This document shows, one piece after another, positions 16,049-25,054 of a stretch of 46,302 bases of DNA (position 1 is its first letter; each line of letters begins with the position of its first letter). The stretch is taken from positions 1 through 46,302 of the forward strand of contig CAMBEO010000013.1 in the NCBI GenBank assembly GCA_945865725.1, written 5' to 3'. Position numbers and translations under genes: made by a program. The notes under the pieces are model-generated. The model had not been told where the DNA came from. It did no database searches and saw only the letters and a list, made by a program, of their open reading frames with translations. The stretch is from Thermoflexus hugenholtzii JAD2 (lineage in GTDB: Bacteria; Chloroflexota; UBA11872; UBA12225).

Positions 16049-16909
16049 ATGACGGCCACCTTCCCGCCTGCCCCTGCTCGCCTGGGCTTCGTCCTTGACG
16101 AATACCGGTCGATTGCGTCGCCGGAAGCGTATTCGCGCCTCCGGCGCTTCATCTCGTATTGCGGTGCATCCTCGACGCTTGAGTCCGTGCAGGCCTACAA
16201 GATCGAGGAGTTCCTCAAGCAACAGGTTGCGACGTCGACGCCGCCTCGATCGTTCATGGACGCGCTCAAGAAATACTTCGCATATGCGCGGGAGCATGGG
16301 CACATCGAGGTCGACCCGATGAGGAACGTGCGCTTGCCGCGCGCGACCGGGATCGCCGCTACCGCGGCGCGACGAGCCGCCGCGGCGACATCCGCGAACG
16401 CCGTCCCCATTCCCGTCGCCAGAACCTTTGAAGTTGAGTACGTGACGCGCGTGCGCCAGCAGGACATGATCGAGGAACTTGATCGCCTGAAGGTTGACGA
16501 GCGCCGGCGGATCAGTGGCCTCCTCGAGGAGGCGATCAAGGACGGCGACCTCTCCGAGAATGCCGGGTACGACGACGCCAAGATGCGCCAGGGGATGCTC
16601 GAGGCACGGATTCGCGAGCTCGAGGACAAGCTTCGTCGTGTTGCCTTGATCGAGGACCAGGAGATCGACGACTTCGTTGTGGGGGTCGGGACCCGGGTCA
16701 CCCTGCGCGACCTCGACGACGACGCTGATGGTGACATCGTGTACACGGTGGTCGGACCAGAAGAGACGGACCCGAGCCAGTCGCGGATCTCGCACCGCTC
16801 GCCGGTCGGGAAGGCGCTCCTTGGCAAGCGCAAGGACGACGTGGCCGAGGTCCAGACGCCGGCCGGGAATAGCCGGTACCTCGTGATCGCCGTCGCTCGT
16901 GGTGCCTAG
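16049..16909 (+). CDS. greA: GreA-type transcription elongation factor fused to an N-terminal recombinase-like SAM domain
   Basis: Residues about 130-286 are a complete GreA, which stimulates transcript cleavage in backtracked RNA polymerase. The coiled coil carries GDLSENAGYDDAK with the acidic tip pair D167 and E170 (equivalent to E. coli D41/E44), and the FKBP-like C-domain has SRISHRSPVGKALLGK. Residues about 11-98 are extra. They read like the core-binding (SAM-like) domain of tyrosine recombinases: YKIEEFLKQQ, then SFMDALKKYFAYAREHGHIE, then DPMRNVRLPR. An Ala-rich linker (about 99-125) joins the two. No recombinase catalytic domain is present. ATG 16049 is chosen from the -10 box; a GTG at 16022 is in frame. 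Normal GreA is about 158 residues. Confidence 0.9.
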   Translation: MTATFPPAPARLGFVLDEYRSIASPEAYSRLRRFISYCGASSTLESVQAYKIEEFLKQQVATSTPPRSFMDALKKYFAYAREHGHIEVDPMRNVRLPRATGIAATAARRAAAATSANAVPIPVARTFEVEYVTRVRQQDMIEELDRLKVDERRRISGLLEEAIKDGDLSENAGYDDAKMRQGMLEARIRELEDKLRRVALIEDQEIDDFVVGVGTRVTLRDLDDDADGDIVYTVVGPEETDPSQSRISHRSPVGKALLGKRKDDVAEVQTPAGNSRYLVIAVARGA

Positions 16910-16960
16910 GGGGTCGTAGGCGGCGCGCCCGCACTTCGCGCGCCGTTGACTCTGCCGACG

Positions 16961-17503
16961 ATGCCCGCTTTGAGTACGGCCGTACAGGTTGTCGTGGCGC
17001 TTGGGGGCGCCTACCTTGTCGCCCTCTGGTTCAGCATGATTGTCTGGACCTACTACGACATCCGCGCGCGCGCACAGGACATCTACGTCCACTTCTTCGC
17101 GACGGCGCTCGTCCTCGTCTTCAACGTGTTCGGCTTGCTCCTGTATTTCATCTTGCGCCCGCGAGAGACGCTGGCCGAGGCATACGAGCGCTCCCTCGAA
17201 GAGGAAAGCCTGCTCCAGGAGCTCGAGGATCGCCCGAGTTGCCCGAGTTGCCGCCAGCGGGTGTCCCCAGACTACCTAGTCTGCCCGAGCTGCCACGCGA
17301 TCCTCAAGAACCGCTGCGTCGCGCCGTCATGCGGCCACCTCGTGAACCCGCGATGGGAGCTGTGCCCCTATTGCGGCACGCTCCAGATCGAGGACCCGGA
17401 GGAGTTCGAGGACGACGGCGACATCCGGCCAGCGATCCCGGCTGTCCCCCTGTCTGTGTACGCGACGGACGTTCCTGAAACGACCGGCGGCGTCGTTGAC
17501 TAG
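16961..17503 (+). CDS. Membrane-anchored double zinc-ribbon protein
   Basis: The function is unknown. About 180 residues from ATG 16961 (a TTG at 16946 is the other option). Two hydrophobic helices (about 8-32 and 42-66) anchor the N-terminus. A short helix follows, then two zinc ribbons: CPSCRQRVSPDYLVCPSCH (C-x2-C...C-x2-C) and CVAPSCGHLVNPRWELCPYC. The C-terminus is acidic. Such ribbons often serve as protein or nucleic-acid adaptors. It lies between greA and maf in the same direction; the gaps are short (51 bases and 24 bases), so an operon is likely. Confidence 0.75.
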   Translation: MPALSTAVQVVVALGGAYLVALWFSMIVWTYYDIRARAQDIYVHFFATALVLVFNVFGLLLYFILRPRETLAEAYERSLEEESLLQELEDRPSCPSCRQRVSPDYLVCPSCHAILKNRCVAPSCGHLVNPRWELCPYCGTLQIEDPEEFEDDGDIRPAIPAVPLSVYATDVPETTGGVVD

Positions 17504-17527
17504 GGAGAGGTGGCGCCAGTCCCCGCG

Positions 17528-18184
17528 ATGATTCTTGCTTCAAGGTCGCCGCGACGTCGTGACGGCCTGCAGGCCCTCCGGATCGCATTCGATGTCGCCG
17601 TGTCGGACGTCGAGTCCACGATGGCGCCGCCTCCGGACCCGTGTGATCCGGTTCCGGTCGCCGTCGCAAAGGTCCTTGACGTCGCCGCGCGCGACGCCCG
17701 GTCGATCGTGATCCTCGGCGCCGACACGATCGTCGCCGATGGAGCCGTTTCCCTGGGGAAACCGCTCGACCGTGCGGACGCATTCGCGATGTTGCGACGA
17801 CTGCGCGGGCGGGACCATGTCGTTCGCACGGGTGTCGCGCTACGGGTCGGGCAGACCATGGTTGCCGGCGAGATCGCCACGATGGTCCGGATGCGTGAGT
17901 ATGGCGACGCGGCGATCTCGGCCTACGTGGCGACGGGCGAATCGCTCGACTGTGCCGGAGGGTATGACGCACGGTCCGGGGGCGCATCCCTCGTCGAACC
18001 GGTCACCGGGTGCCTGTCGGCGGTCGTCGGGTTCCCCGTCGTGGCGATCAGCCGGATCCTGGGCGAGATGGCGGGGGTCCACTCGCCGATCGATCCGGTT
18101 GTCGCTTGCTCGGCCTTATGCAACGCACCGTGCCGCGCGGGCAACGCGGCGACGGCGCACGCGTGCGACATGGTCCTGCGGTAG
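17528..18184 (+). CDS. maf: Maf-family nucleoside triphosphate pyrophosphatase
   Basis: Maf proteins hydrolyse dTTP, UTP or modified pyrimidine NTPs and are linked to house-cleaning and septum control. The protein opens with MILASRSPRRRDGL, the typical N-terminal substrate loop, followed by GADTIVADG (catalytic aspartate), GKPLDRADAFAML and a late GGYDARSGGASLVEPVTG with VVGFPV. ATG 17528 gives 218 residues. A GTG at 17510 also exists, but the GGGAGAG site is too close to it. The last 20-25 residues are Cys/Ala-rich and unlike the family. Confidence 0.9.
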   Translation: MILASRSPRRRDGLQALRIAFDVAVSDVESTMAPPPDPCDPVPVAVAKVLDVAARDARSIVILGADTIVADGAVSLGKPLDRADAFAMLRRLRGRDHVVRTGVALRVGQTMVAGEIATMVRMREYGDAAISAYVATGESLDCAGGYDARSGGASLVEPVTGCLSAVVGFPVVAISRILGEMAGVHSPIDPVVACSALCNAPCRAGNAATAHACDMVLR

Positions 18185-18225
18185 CGGCGTCCTTCACCGC
18201 TTTCCCGCTGGGGGGCATGGGGTGG

Positions 18226-18330
18226 GGCGGTGCTTCCCTCTCCCGCCGGAGCGGGGGAGGGATTGAGGGAGGGGGCCGTCCAGGAGGGCGGTGCTTCCCT
18301 CTCCCGCCGGAGCGGGGGAGGGATTGAGGG
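18226..18330. repeat. Two tandem copies of the REP-like hairpin
   Basis: Two identical 44-base copies (18226-18269 and 18287-18330, beginning GGCGGTGCTTCCCTCTCCCG) are spaced 61 bases apart in the gap between the convergent maf and trpA genes. They may act as a bidirectional terminator. Confidence 0.85.
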
Positions 18331-18376
18331 TGGGGGCCGACCCTGCCCACCGACCGCCGAAATGCCGGACAGGCTC

Positions 18377-19174
18377 CTAGCCGGCGGCTTTGCGCAGCTC
18401 GCTAGCGAACGCCCGCAGGATCTCCGGTTGCCGGGCCGCGTCGACACCGTCGATCCGGTCAATGATCGCGCTGGCGACAATCGCCGCGTCCGCGACGCCC
18501 CGAAGCGATGCCACGTGTTCCGGACGGGATACCCCGAACCCGACCGCCAGAGGCAGGTCAGTGAAACGGCGGACTCGCGCGAGGTATTCGGGCAAGTATT
18601 CAGGCAGCGATGATCGAGCCCCGGTGACGCCCGCCAGGCTCACGCAGTAGACGAAACCACGTGCGCGGGCGGCGACCGCCGCGAGGCGCTCGTCCGGGGT
18701 CGTCGGTGCGACCAGGAAGATCAGGTCGATCCCGTGTCCTTCGAGGGCGCGAGACAGGTCACCGGATTCCTCTGGCGGGAGGTCCGGCACGATGAGGCCA
18801 TCGACCCCAGCCGCCGCCGACTCGGCGGCGAACCGGTCAAGTCCCCGGGAAAGGATCGGGTTGTAGTAGGACATGAACACGAGTGGCGCGACAACCCCCG
18901 CCGCGCGGAGGGAATGGACCGTCTCCAGGGCCACGCCGGTAGTCGCGCCTTGGCGCAGGGCCTCGAACGATGCGCGCTGGATCGTCGTCCCGTCGGCCTG
19001 TGGATCCGAGAACGGCACTCCGAGCTCGATCAGGTCGAAACCGCCGTCAATGAGCGAGGGCACCAGAGTGCGGGCGGCGTCCAGGGTCGGGTAGCCGATC
19101 GTCTGCCACCCGATCAGCGCAAGTGTCCCGGCGGCCCGCCGTTTCGCGAACGTTTCGGCAATCCGGCTGCTCAC
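18377..19174 (-). CDS. trpA: Tryptophan synthase alpha subunit
   Basis: TrpA cleaves indole-3-glycerol phosphate to indole and glyceraldehyde-3-phosphate. The 265-residue barrel shows [20 protein letters not shown] with the catalytic glutamate and aspartate, [40 protein letters not shown] and the phosphate loop [10 protein letters not shown]. Its ATG overlaps the trpB stop by four bases (ATGA), as expected for the alpha-beta complex partners. It is the last gene of the trp operon; the tandem REP hairpins lie after it. Confidence 0.97.
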   Translation of the reverse strand: MSSRIAETFAKRRAAGTLALIGWQTIGYPTLDAARTLVPSLIDGGFDLIELGVPFSDPQADGTTIQRASFEALRQGATTGVALETVHSLRAAGVVAPLVFMSYYNPILSRGLDRFAAESAAAGVDGLIVPDLPPEESGDLSRALEGHGIDLIFLVAPTTPDERLAAVAARARGFVYCVSLAGVTGARSSLPEYLPEYLARVRRFTDLPLAVGFGVSRPEHVASLRGVADAAIVASAIIDRIDGVDAARQPEILRAFASELRKAAG

Positions 19175-20388
19175 AGGGTCACTCCCAGTCGCGAGGCTAC
19201 GGTCGCGAGGTCCTTGTCACCGCGACCGGAACAGTTGACGATGATCATCTCGGACGGTGGTCTCGTGGCGGCGTACTCGGCGGCGTAGGCGATCGCGTGC
19301 GCCGTCTCGAGGGCGGGGATGATCCCCTCGTTCCGGCACGCGAGTTCGAACCCCTTCAGGGCCGTCGCGTCGTCAACGGCGACGTAGGTCGCCCGGCCGG
19401 TGTCCTTCAGCCATGCATGCTCGGGGCCAACCCCGGGATAGTCGAGACCCGCGGAGATGCTGTGGGTCTCGATCACCTGACCGTCGCCGTCCTGCATGAG
19501 GTAGCTCAGCGCCCCATGCAGGACACCCGGGCGGCCGGCCGAGAGCGGCGCCGCGTGGCGACCGGACGCGAGGCCATCGCCGCCAGCCTCGACGCCGATC
19601 AACCGGACCGACTCGTCCTTCCGGAACGGGTGGAAGATCCCCATCGCGTTGCTGCCTCCGCCGACGCAGGCGATCACGGCATCGGGCAGACGACCGCACT
19701 GCGCGAGAGACTGCGCGCGCGCCTCGCGCCCGATGACGCTCTGGAAGTCGCGAACCATCGTCGGGTACGGGTGCGGACCGACGACCGAGCCAATGACATA
19801 AAAGGTGGCCGCGACGTTGGTGACCCAGTCGCGGATCGCCTCGTTGATCGCGTCCTTGAGGGTGCGCGAACCGCTCCGAACGGACCGGACCTCGGCTCCC
19901 AGCAGTTTCATGCGGAAGACGTTCGGTGACTGGCGTTGGATGTCGTCCTCACCCATGTACACGATGCATTCGAGGCCGAGCTTGGCGCAGACCGTCGCCG
20001 TGGCAACGCCGTGTTGCCCGGCACCGGTCTCCGCGATGATCCGGCGCTTGCCCATGTGCCGCGCGAGGAGGCCCTGCCCGAGGGCGTTGTTGATCTTGTG
20101 CGCGCCAGTGTGGGCGAGGTCCTCGCGCTTGAGCCAAATGGCCGCGCCACCGGCCCGGGCGGTCAACGACGACGCGAAGTACAGGGGGGTAGGGCGCCCG
20201 ACGAAGTCCCGGGCGAGGGCGTCAAACGTCGCCTGGAACTCGGCGTCGTCGGCCGCCGCCGCATTGGCCTCGGCAAGTTCCTTGAGGGCGGGCATCAGCG
20301 TCTCGGGCACGAACTGCCCGCCGTAGGGGCCGAAGCGCCCGGGGCGCGCCGGGACGTCATTGCTGAGGGTGGTCGTGCTCGTGGTCAT
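19171..20388 (-). CDS. trpB: Tryptophan synthase beta subunit
   Basis: TrpB is the PLP enzyme that joins indole and serine. The protein contains [17 protein letters not shown], the Schiff-base lysine in [29 protein letters not shown], the phosphate loop [10 protein letters not shown] and [10 protein letters not shown] place the start at ATG 20388 (405 residues). The frame continues upstream to 20520, but there it is read from a REP-like repeat and gives sequence unlike TrpB. The site before the ATG is weak (AAAGACGACCAGG). It lies downstream of trpS in the operon. Confidence 0.95.
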   Translation of the reverse strand: MTTSTTTLSNDVPARPGRFGPYGGQFVPETLMPALKELAEANAAAADDAEFQATFDALARDFVGRPTPLYFASSLTARAGGAAIWLKREDLAHTGAHKINNALGQGLLARHMGKRRIIAETGAGQHGVATATVCAKLGLECIVYMGEDDIQRQSPNVFRMKLLGAEVRSVRSGSRTLKDAINEAIRDWVTNVAATFYVIGSVVGPHPYPTMVRDFQSVIGREARAQSLAQCGRLPDAVIACVGGGSNAMGIFHPFRKDESVRLIGVEAGGDGLASGRHAAPLSAGRPGVLHGALSYLMQDGDGQVIETHSISAGLDYPGVGPEHAWLKDTGRATYVAVDDATALKGFELACRNEGIIPALETAHAIAYAAEYAATRPPSEMIIVNCSGRGDKDLATVASRLGVTL

Positions 20389-20419
20389 CCTGGTCGTCTT
20401 TCGCTCGCGTACTTCTTCA

Positions 20420-20528
20420 TCGCGGGAGACCCTTTCCATCCGCCAAGCGCCCCGCGCTTCGCGGGAGACCCCCTTCCATTGGCCGCAAGCGCCCCGCGCT
20501 GCGGCGGGAGAGGGAAGCACCGCCCCAC
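20420..20528. repeat. REP-like repeats between trpS and trpB
   Basis: A partial unit (about 20420-20463, CCATCCGCCAAGCGCCCCGC) and a full long-form unit (about 20464-20528, CTTCCATTGGCCGCAAGCGC then GCGGCGGGAGAGGGAAG) fill the 146-base gap. The full unit is close to those at 4072 and 21578. Confidence 0.8.
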
Positions 20529-20534
20529 CCCCGG

Positions 20535-21548
20535 CTACCGCAAGCCCATCGCCGTCGCGACGCGGTCAAGCGTTCGATTGGCGACCTGGCGCGCCCGGTC
20601 GGCCCCGTCGCGAAGGATCTCGTCGAGATCAGGTCCGGCGAGCAGGGCCTTGCAGCGCTCCTGGATCGGCACGAGCGTGTCGAGGACGGCCGTGGCGACC
20701 TCCTTCTTCAAGTCGCCGTAGCCCTTCCCCGCGAACTGACCCTCGAGCGCGTCACGTGACCGCCCGGAAAGCACCTGGTAGATCGTGAGGAGGTTGTTGA
20801 CGCCGGGACGGTTCGGGTCGAAGGCGATCGTGCGGTCGCTGTCGGTCGTGGCCCGCATGATCGCCCGGCGGATATCACCGGGATCGTCGAAGATGCCGAT
20901 CGCCTGACCGGGCATGTCCTCGGACTTGCTCATCTTCCGCGTCGGGTCGGCGAGGCCCATGATCCGGGCGCCGGTGTCGGCGATCAGTGGTTGCGGGACG
21001 ACCAGGATGTCGCGCCCGCCGCCATGGAGGCGGTTTACCCGCTCCGCGATGTCTCGAGTCAGTTCGACGTGTTGTTTCTGGTCGTCGCCGACCGGGACGA
21101 AGTTCGCGTCGTACAGGAGGATGTCGGCCGCCATCAGGATGGGGTAGTCGAACAGGCCGGCGCTGATCCGCTCGCGATTGTCGCCTTCCTTCGCGGCCTT
21201 GTCCTTGAACTGGGTCATGCGCTCGAGCCAGCCCATGGGCGTGACGCAGTTCAGGATCCACCCGAGCTCCGCGTGGGCACTCACGTGGCTTTGGACGAAG
21301 ACGGTCGTTCGCGAAGGGTCGAGGCCGGCGGCGAGGTAGAACGCGGCGACTTCGCGGGTCTGCTGTCGCAGCGCCGCCGATTCTTGAGGCACGGTGATCG
21401 CGTGCAGGTCGACGATGCAAAAGACGTTGTCGTAGCGATCCTGGTCATCGACCCATCGCTTGATCGCGCCCAGGTAGTTGCCAAGGTGCAGGCCCCCGCT
21501 GGGCTTTACTCCCGAGAAGGTCTTCGGTCGGTTCGTCGTCATGCTCAT
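20535..21548 (-). CDS. trpS: Tryptophanyl-tRNA synthetase
   Basis: TrpRS charges tRNA-Trp. This class I synthetase has the HIGH-like motif [13 protein letters not shown], the segment [47 protein letters not shown] and the KMSKS loop ([12 protein letters not shown]). Its 337 residues are normal. ATG 21548 or 21542 may start it; no strong ribosome site is visible. It stands between trpF and trpB, so it is co-transcribed with the tryptophan biosynthetic genes and comes under the T-box at 26.7-27.0 kb. Confidence 0.97.
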   Translation of the reverse strand: MSMTTNRPKTFSGVKPSGGLHLGNYLGAIKRWVDDQDRYDNVFCIVDLHAITVPQESAALRQQTREVAAFYLAAGLDPSRTTVFVQSHVSAHAELGWILNCVTPMGWLERMTQFKDKAAKEGDNRERISAGLFDYPILMAADILLYDANFVPVGDDQKQHVELTRDIAERVNRLHGGGRDILVVPQPLIADTGARIMGLADPTRKMSKSEDMPGQAIGIFDDPGDIRRAIMRATTDSDRTIAFDPNRPGVNNLLTIYQVLSGRSRDALEGQFAGKGYGDLKKEVATAVLDTLVPIQERCKALLAGPDLDEILRDGADRARQVANRTLDRVATAMGLR

Positions 21549-21577
21549 GTCCAGTCAGTGCTCGCGGGGTGCGCCTG

Positions 21578-21655
21578 GGGTGGTGCTTCCCTCTCCCGCC
21601 GCAACGTGGGGCGCTTGCGGCAGATGGAAGGGGCCGTCTCCCCCTCCCCCGCGAG
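21578..21655. repeat. REP-like repeat between trpF and trpS
   Basis: Long-form unit (GTGCTTCCCTCTCCCGCCGC, then CGTGGGGCGCTTGCGGCAGA and a CCCCTCCCCC tail) in the 121-base gap, in the opposite orientation to the trpS-trpB copy. Confidence 0.8.
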
Positions 21656-21669
21656 AGTTTCCAGTCGGT

Positions 21670-22407
21670 TCACGGTCCCCTCCACGCGAGACGCGCCCCC
21701 TCGATGAAGGCACGCACGCGATCCGGGTCGGTCTGGCCACCAGTTTCGACGCCGGTAGCGACGTCTGCGCCCCATGCGCCGGTCGTGCGGAGCGCGTCCG
21801 CGACGTTGTCGGGTGACAGGCCCCCGGCGACGAGGACGCGCACGCCACCCTTGGCGAGGGTGTCCACAAGGTCGCGGGCCAGGGCGTAGTTCCACGGGTG
21901 GCCCGCGCCGCCGACGGTTCCCGGCGCATCGACGAGGACCGCCGCCACCCCGGTCACCTCGGCGAGCGCGTGCGCGCGGGCATGGCTCGAGCCGTCATCG
22001 GCGAGGCGGGCGACGGCGACCACCGGCAGTCCGCATGCGTCGTGCACGTCGCGGCACGTGGCGGGGTTGCACTCGCCGCTGAGTTGCACGGCGTCCAGTC
22101 CCACCATTCGCGCGATGGCTGCGATCTCCGAGGCGCCTTGCTCGACAAAGATCCCTACCACGATGGGGGCACGGCCCCGGGCACCGGACCGGACTGCCGA
22201 CGCCATGGTCGCCGCCGTCCCCGGGTCGGTGCGTCGGCGGCTGGCCGCGGCGAAATTCAAGCCGATGAGGTCCGCACCCGCTTCAGCGACGGCGACGGCC
22301 ACCTCGGGCGACCGCACGCCGCACACCTTGACGATCGGTCGTCCGGGATCCCGCCTCCAGAAGTCAAGCGGTGCCACGGGAACGCCATCGGGCGCGTGGG
22401 TGGTCAC
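21670..22407 (-). CDS. trpF: Phosphoribosylanthranilate isomerase
   Basis: TrpF performs the Amadori rearrangement of phosphoribosylanthranilate to CdRP. The barrel has VKVCGVRSPEVA with the catalytic cysteine, DLIGLNFAAASRR, VVGIFVEQ, DAVQLSGECN and the phosphate-binding end VLVAGGLSPDNV with GADVATGVE (catalytic aspartate). About 30 N-terminal residues precede the fold (245 total). ATG 22407 overlaps the trpC stop by four bases. Confidence 0.96.
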   Translation of the reverse strand: MTTHAPDGVPVAPLDFWRRDPGRPIVKVCGVRSPEVAVAVAEAGADLIGLNFAAASRRRTDPGTAATMASAVRSGARGRAPIVVGIFVEQGASEIAAIARMVGLDAVQLSGECNPATCRDVHDACGLPVVAVARLADDGSSHARAHALAEVTGVAAVLVDAPGTVGGAGHPWNYALARDLVDTLAKGGVRVLVAGGLSPDNVADALRTTGAWGADVATGVETGGQTDPDRVRAFIEGARLAWRGP

Positions 22408-23282
22408 GCGGCACCGGCTCCGGCCATCTCGCGGACCTTTGCCGCCGGGTCGCCGGACCGGACCAGGGCCTCGCCGACGAGGACGGCGTCCACCCCGGAC
22501 CCTCGCACGCGCGCGACTGCCAGCGCGTCGTGCAACCCGCTCTCGCTGACGATGACCGGCAAACTTCCTGCCGTCGACTGGATGGTCCGGGCGACGTCCT
22601 CGGTGGTTTCGAGCGTGGTGACGAAGGTCGCCAGGCTGCGGTTGTTGATGCCCACGACGGGGGCCTTCAACTCGAGGGCGATGGACGCCTCACCTTCATC
22701 GCGGACTTCGACCAGCACTTCCAGGCCGGCCTTGCGCGCGATTCGCATGAGCTGGCCGAGACGATCGCGCGCGGCGTTGAGGTCGGCGGGTCCCGGCGCC
22801 GGTTGGAGTTCGCGAAGGTCCGGATTGCCGAGCGGCGAGGCAAGGACCGCAACGATGAGGAGGACGGCGTCGGCGCCCGCGGCACGGGCCTCCCAGACCT
22901 GGTACTCGGTGAAGAGGAAGTCCTTCCGCAGCACCGGGACCGAGACAGCGGCCCGGACGGCACTCAGGTCGTCGAGGCTCCCGCCGAAATGGCGCGCGTC
23001 GGTGAGAACGGAGATCGCGACCGCGCCGTTCGCCACGTAGGTCCTGGCGAGGTCGACCGGATCCGTGATCGTCGCCATGGTGCCCGCCGACGGGGACTTC
23101 CGCTTGATCTCCGCGATCAGGCGTGCCGGACCTCCGGGCGGCGCCTTCAGGCGGGCCGCGAAGGATCGAGCGGGAGGGCGGACGAGTGCGCGCGCCCGCA
23201 CCGCGTCGATCGGGCGCGCTTGGGAGGAACTGGCGACTTCGATGCGCTTGTGCGCGAGGATCTCGTCAAGGATGGACATCAT
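22404..23282 (-). CDS. trpC: Indole-3-glycerol phosphate synthase
   Basis: TrpC closes the indole ring. The sequence shows LIAEIKRKSPSAGTM (catalytic Glu/Lys), ISVLTDARHFGGSLDDL, LRKDFLFTEYQVWEARAAGA (catalytic lysine), GINNRSLATF and the phosphate loop VSESGLHDALAV. The start is ATG 23282 or the adjacent 23279, about five to eight bases after AAAGG. The open frame before it runs through non-homologous sequence near a REP unit. It overlaps trpF and follows trpD after a 117-base gap. Confidence 0.96.
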   Translation of the reverse strand: MMSILDEILAHKRIEVASSSQARPIDAVRARALVRPPARSFAARLKAPPGGPARLIAEIKRKSPSAGTMATITDPVDLARTYVANGAVAISVLTDARHFGGSLDDLSAVRAAVSVPVLRKDFLFTEYQVWEARAAGADAVLLIVAVLASPLGNPDLRELQPAPGPADLNAARDRLGQLMRIARKAGLEVLVEVRDEGEASIALELKAPVVGINNRSLATFVTTLETTEDVARTIQSTAGSLPVIVSESGLHDALAVARVRGSGVDAVLVGEALVRSGDPAAKVREMAGAGAA

Positions 23283-23329
23283 GAGGGCCTTTGAAGAGAG
23301 GGGGGAAGGACCGAAGCCAGGCCCCATTT

Positions 23330-23385
23330 ACCGGCCTAACCCCCCGGCCCCCTTCCCGGCGCGGGAAGTTTTCAGGAGGAGGAGA
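23330..23385. repeat. REP-like repeat between trpD and trpC
   Basis: Contains CCCCTTCCCGGCGCGGGAAG, the same short hairpin found at the end of the aroK copy (about 13364-13383), with a GTTTTCAGG tail in place of GTTTCTAGG. Confidence 0.75.
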
Positions 23386-23399
23386 ACCGACGCCGGGCG

Positions 23400-24428
23400 T
23401 CAGGCAACGGCCTGGCTCACTCGCACGAGGGATTCGAGGCGGGCAAGGGCCGCGCCGCTGTCGATCGACTCGCGGGCCATGCTGGTGCCCTCGGCAAGGG
23501 TCAGTGCCTTTCCGGCCGCGATGAGGGCCGCTCCCGCGTTCAGGCACGTGATATTGCGCCGCTCCAGTGCGCCGGGCGAGTCGAGTCGCCCGGCGAGGAC
23601 CTCACGCACCATCCGCGCATTCTCGCCCGCCGCGCCGCCCTTGATCGCGTCCCCGGAATGGCGTTCAATCCCGGCATCCTCGGGGCGGACGGCATAGGTC
23701 GATATCGCGAGGCCGGCAACGTCGAACACGTCCGTCGGCCCGGAGAGGCTGATCTCATCCAGGCCGCCGTCCCCGTGCACGACAAGGCCGCGAACCGTGC
23801 CGAGCCGCGCGAGGGCGCCCGCCATGACCGGGAGGACGGACGCGGTCGGGACGCCGATGACCTGGCGCAGCGCCCCCGCCGGGTTCGTCAGCGGGCCAAG
23901 GATGTTGAAGACCGTCCGGATCGCCACCTCGCGCCGCAGCGGACCGGCGAATCTCATCGCCGGGTGGAATGACGGCGCGAACATGAACCCGATCCCGGCC
24001 TCGTCGAGGCACCGGGCGACCGCGTCCGGTTCGAGGGAGACGGCGACCCCTAGTGCCTCGAGGACGTCGGCCGAGCCGCTCTTGCTGGTCATTGCCCGGT
24101 TGCCGTGCTTGGCGACCGGTACGCCGGCGCCGGCCACGACGAAGGCCGCTGTCGTCGACACGTTGAAGCTGCCGCTGCCGTCGCCGCCGGTCCCGCACGT
24201 GTCCACGACCGGGAGGTCGGTCGGCACGCGCCGGGCCTTCGCCCGCATCACCATCGCCATCCCGGCCACCTCGTCGGCCGTCTCGCCCTTCATGCGCAAG
24301 GCGGTGACGAAGGCGCCGAACTGGGCCGGCGTCGCACGGTCCTCCATGATGTCGGCCATCGCGCCCGCGGCCTGGTCCATGGAAAGCGACCCGCCATCCA
24401 CGAGGATCCGGAGGGCGGCGACGATCAT
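23400..24428 (-). CDS. trpD: Anthranilate phosphoribosyltransferase
   Basis: TrpD transfers phosphoribose from PRPP to anthranilate. Diagnostic parts are DTCGTGGDGSGSFNVSTTAA (PRPP), KHGNRAMTSKSGSADVLEALG (anthranilate and metal), MFAPSFHPAMRF, RTVFNILGPLTNPA and VVHGDGGLDEIS. The length of 342 residues is typical. ATG 24428 overlaps the trpG stop (ATGA). The 117 bases after it contain a REP unit before trpC. Confidence 0.97.
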   Translation of the reverse strand: MIVAALRILVDGGSLSMDQAAGAMADIMEDRATPAQFGAFVTALRMKGETADEVAGMAMVMRAKARRVPTDLPVVDTCGTGGDGSGSFNVSTTAAFVVAGAGVPVAKHGNRAMTSKSGSADVLEALGVAVSLEPDAVARCLDEAGIGFMFAPSFHPAMRFAGPLRREVAIRTVFNILGPLTNPAGALRQVIGVPTASVLPVMAGALARLGTVRGLVVHGDGGLDEISLSGPTDVFDVAGLAISTYAVRPEDAGIERHSGDAIKGGAAGENARMVREVLAGRLDSPGALERRNITCLNAGAALIAAGKALTLAEGTSMARESIDSGAALARLESLVRVSQAVA

Positions 24429-25054
24429 CGCGGGCCCCCGGTCACGGGCGCGTGCGGCCTCGCCGCGCGATGGCGGGCGTTCCAGGCCGATGCCATTCGC
24501 AGGAAGTTCCCTAGAAGGTCCTTCCCGGCCTCCGTCATGATCGACTCGGGGTGGAACTGCACCCCGTCGATCGGATGCACCCGGTGGCGCAGGCCCATCA
24601 CGAGGCCAGCATCCGTCCAGGCCGTGACCTCGAGGTCGTCCGGGAGGTCGTCGCGGCGCACGACCAGGGAGTGGTAGCGGATCGCGGCGAACGGGTCAGG
24701 CAGTCCCGAGAACAGGCCGGTGCCGACGTGCCGGACGCGCGAGGTCTTCCCATGGACGATCTCCGGGGCACGGATGACGGCACCGCCAAAGGCCTCGCCA
24801 AGGCACTGGTGGCCGAGGCAGACGCCAAGCGTGGGGATGGCCGGGCCAAGCGTGCGGATCAAGTCGACCGACACGCCGGCCTCGGTCGGCGTGCACGGTC
24901 CCGGCGAGACGACGATTGCCTCCGGGCCGAGGTCGCGAATCGCGTCGATCGTCACGGCGTCGTTGCGATGGACCGCGACGTCGGCGCCAAGCTCCCCGAG
25001 GTACTGCACGAGGTTCCAAGTGAACGAGTCGTAGTTGTCGATCATCAAGATCAC
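24425..25054 (-). CDS. trpG: Anthranilate synthase glutamine amidotransferase subunit
   Basis: TrpG (class I GATase) releases ammonia from glutamine for TrpE. It has MILMIDNYDSFTWNLVQYL at the start, VVSPGPCTPTEAG, the nucleophile in LGVCLGHQCLGEAFGG, and the His-Glu pair in GVQFHPESI. At 209 residues it is slightly longer than usual owing to a basic C-terminal tail. It overlaps both trpE and trpD by four bases. A dual use for folate synthesis (PabA) is possible, as no separate pabA is seen in the window. Confidence 0.96.
   Translation of the reverse strand: MILMIDNYDSFTWNLVQYLGELGADVAVHRNDAVTIDAIRDLGPEAIVVSPGPCTPTEAGVSVDLIRTLGPAIPTLGVCLGHQCLGEAFGGAVIRAPEIVHGKTSRVRHVGTGLFSGLPDPFAAIRYHSLVVRRDDLPDDLEVTAWTDAGLVMGLRHRVHPIDGVQFHPESIMTEAGKDLLGNFLRMASAWNARHRAARPHAPVTGGPR

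Noticed and set aside
18226-18330. Tandem repeats as a possible CRISPR array
   Set aside because: Only two copies, the unit is itself palindromic and G/C-rich, the spacing is 17 bases, and the same unit occurs in many other gaps.
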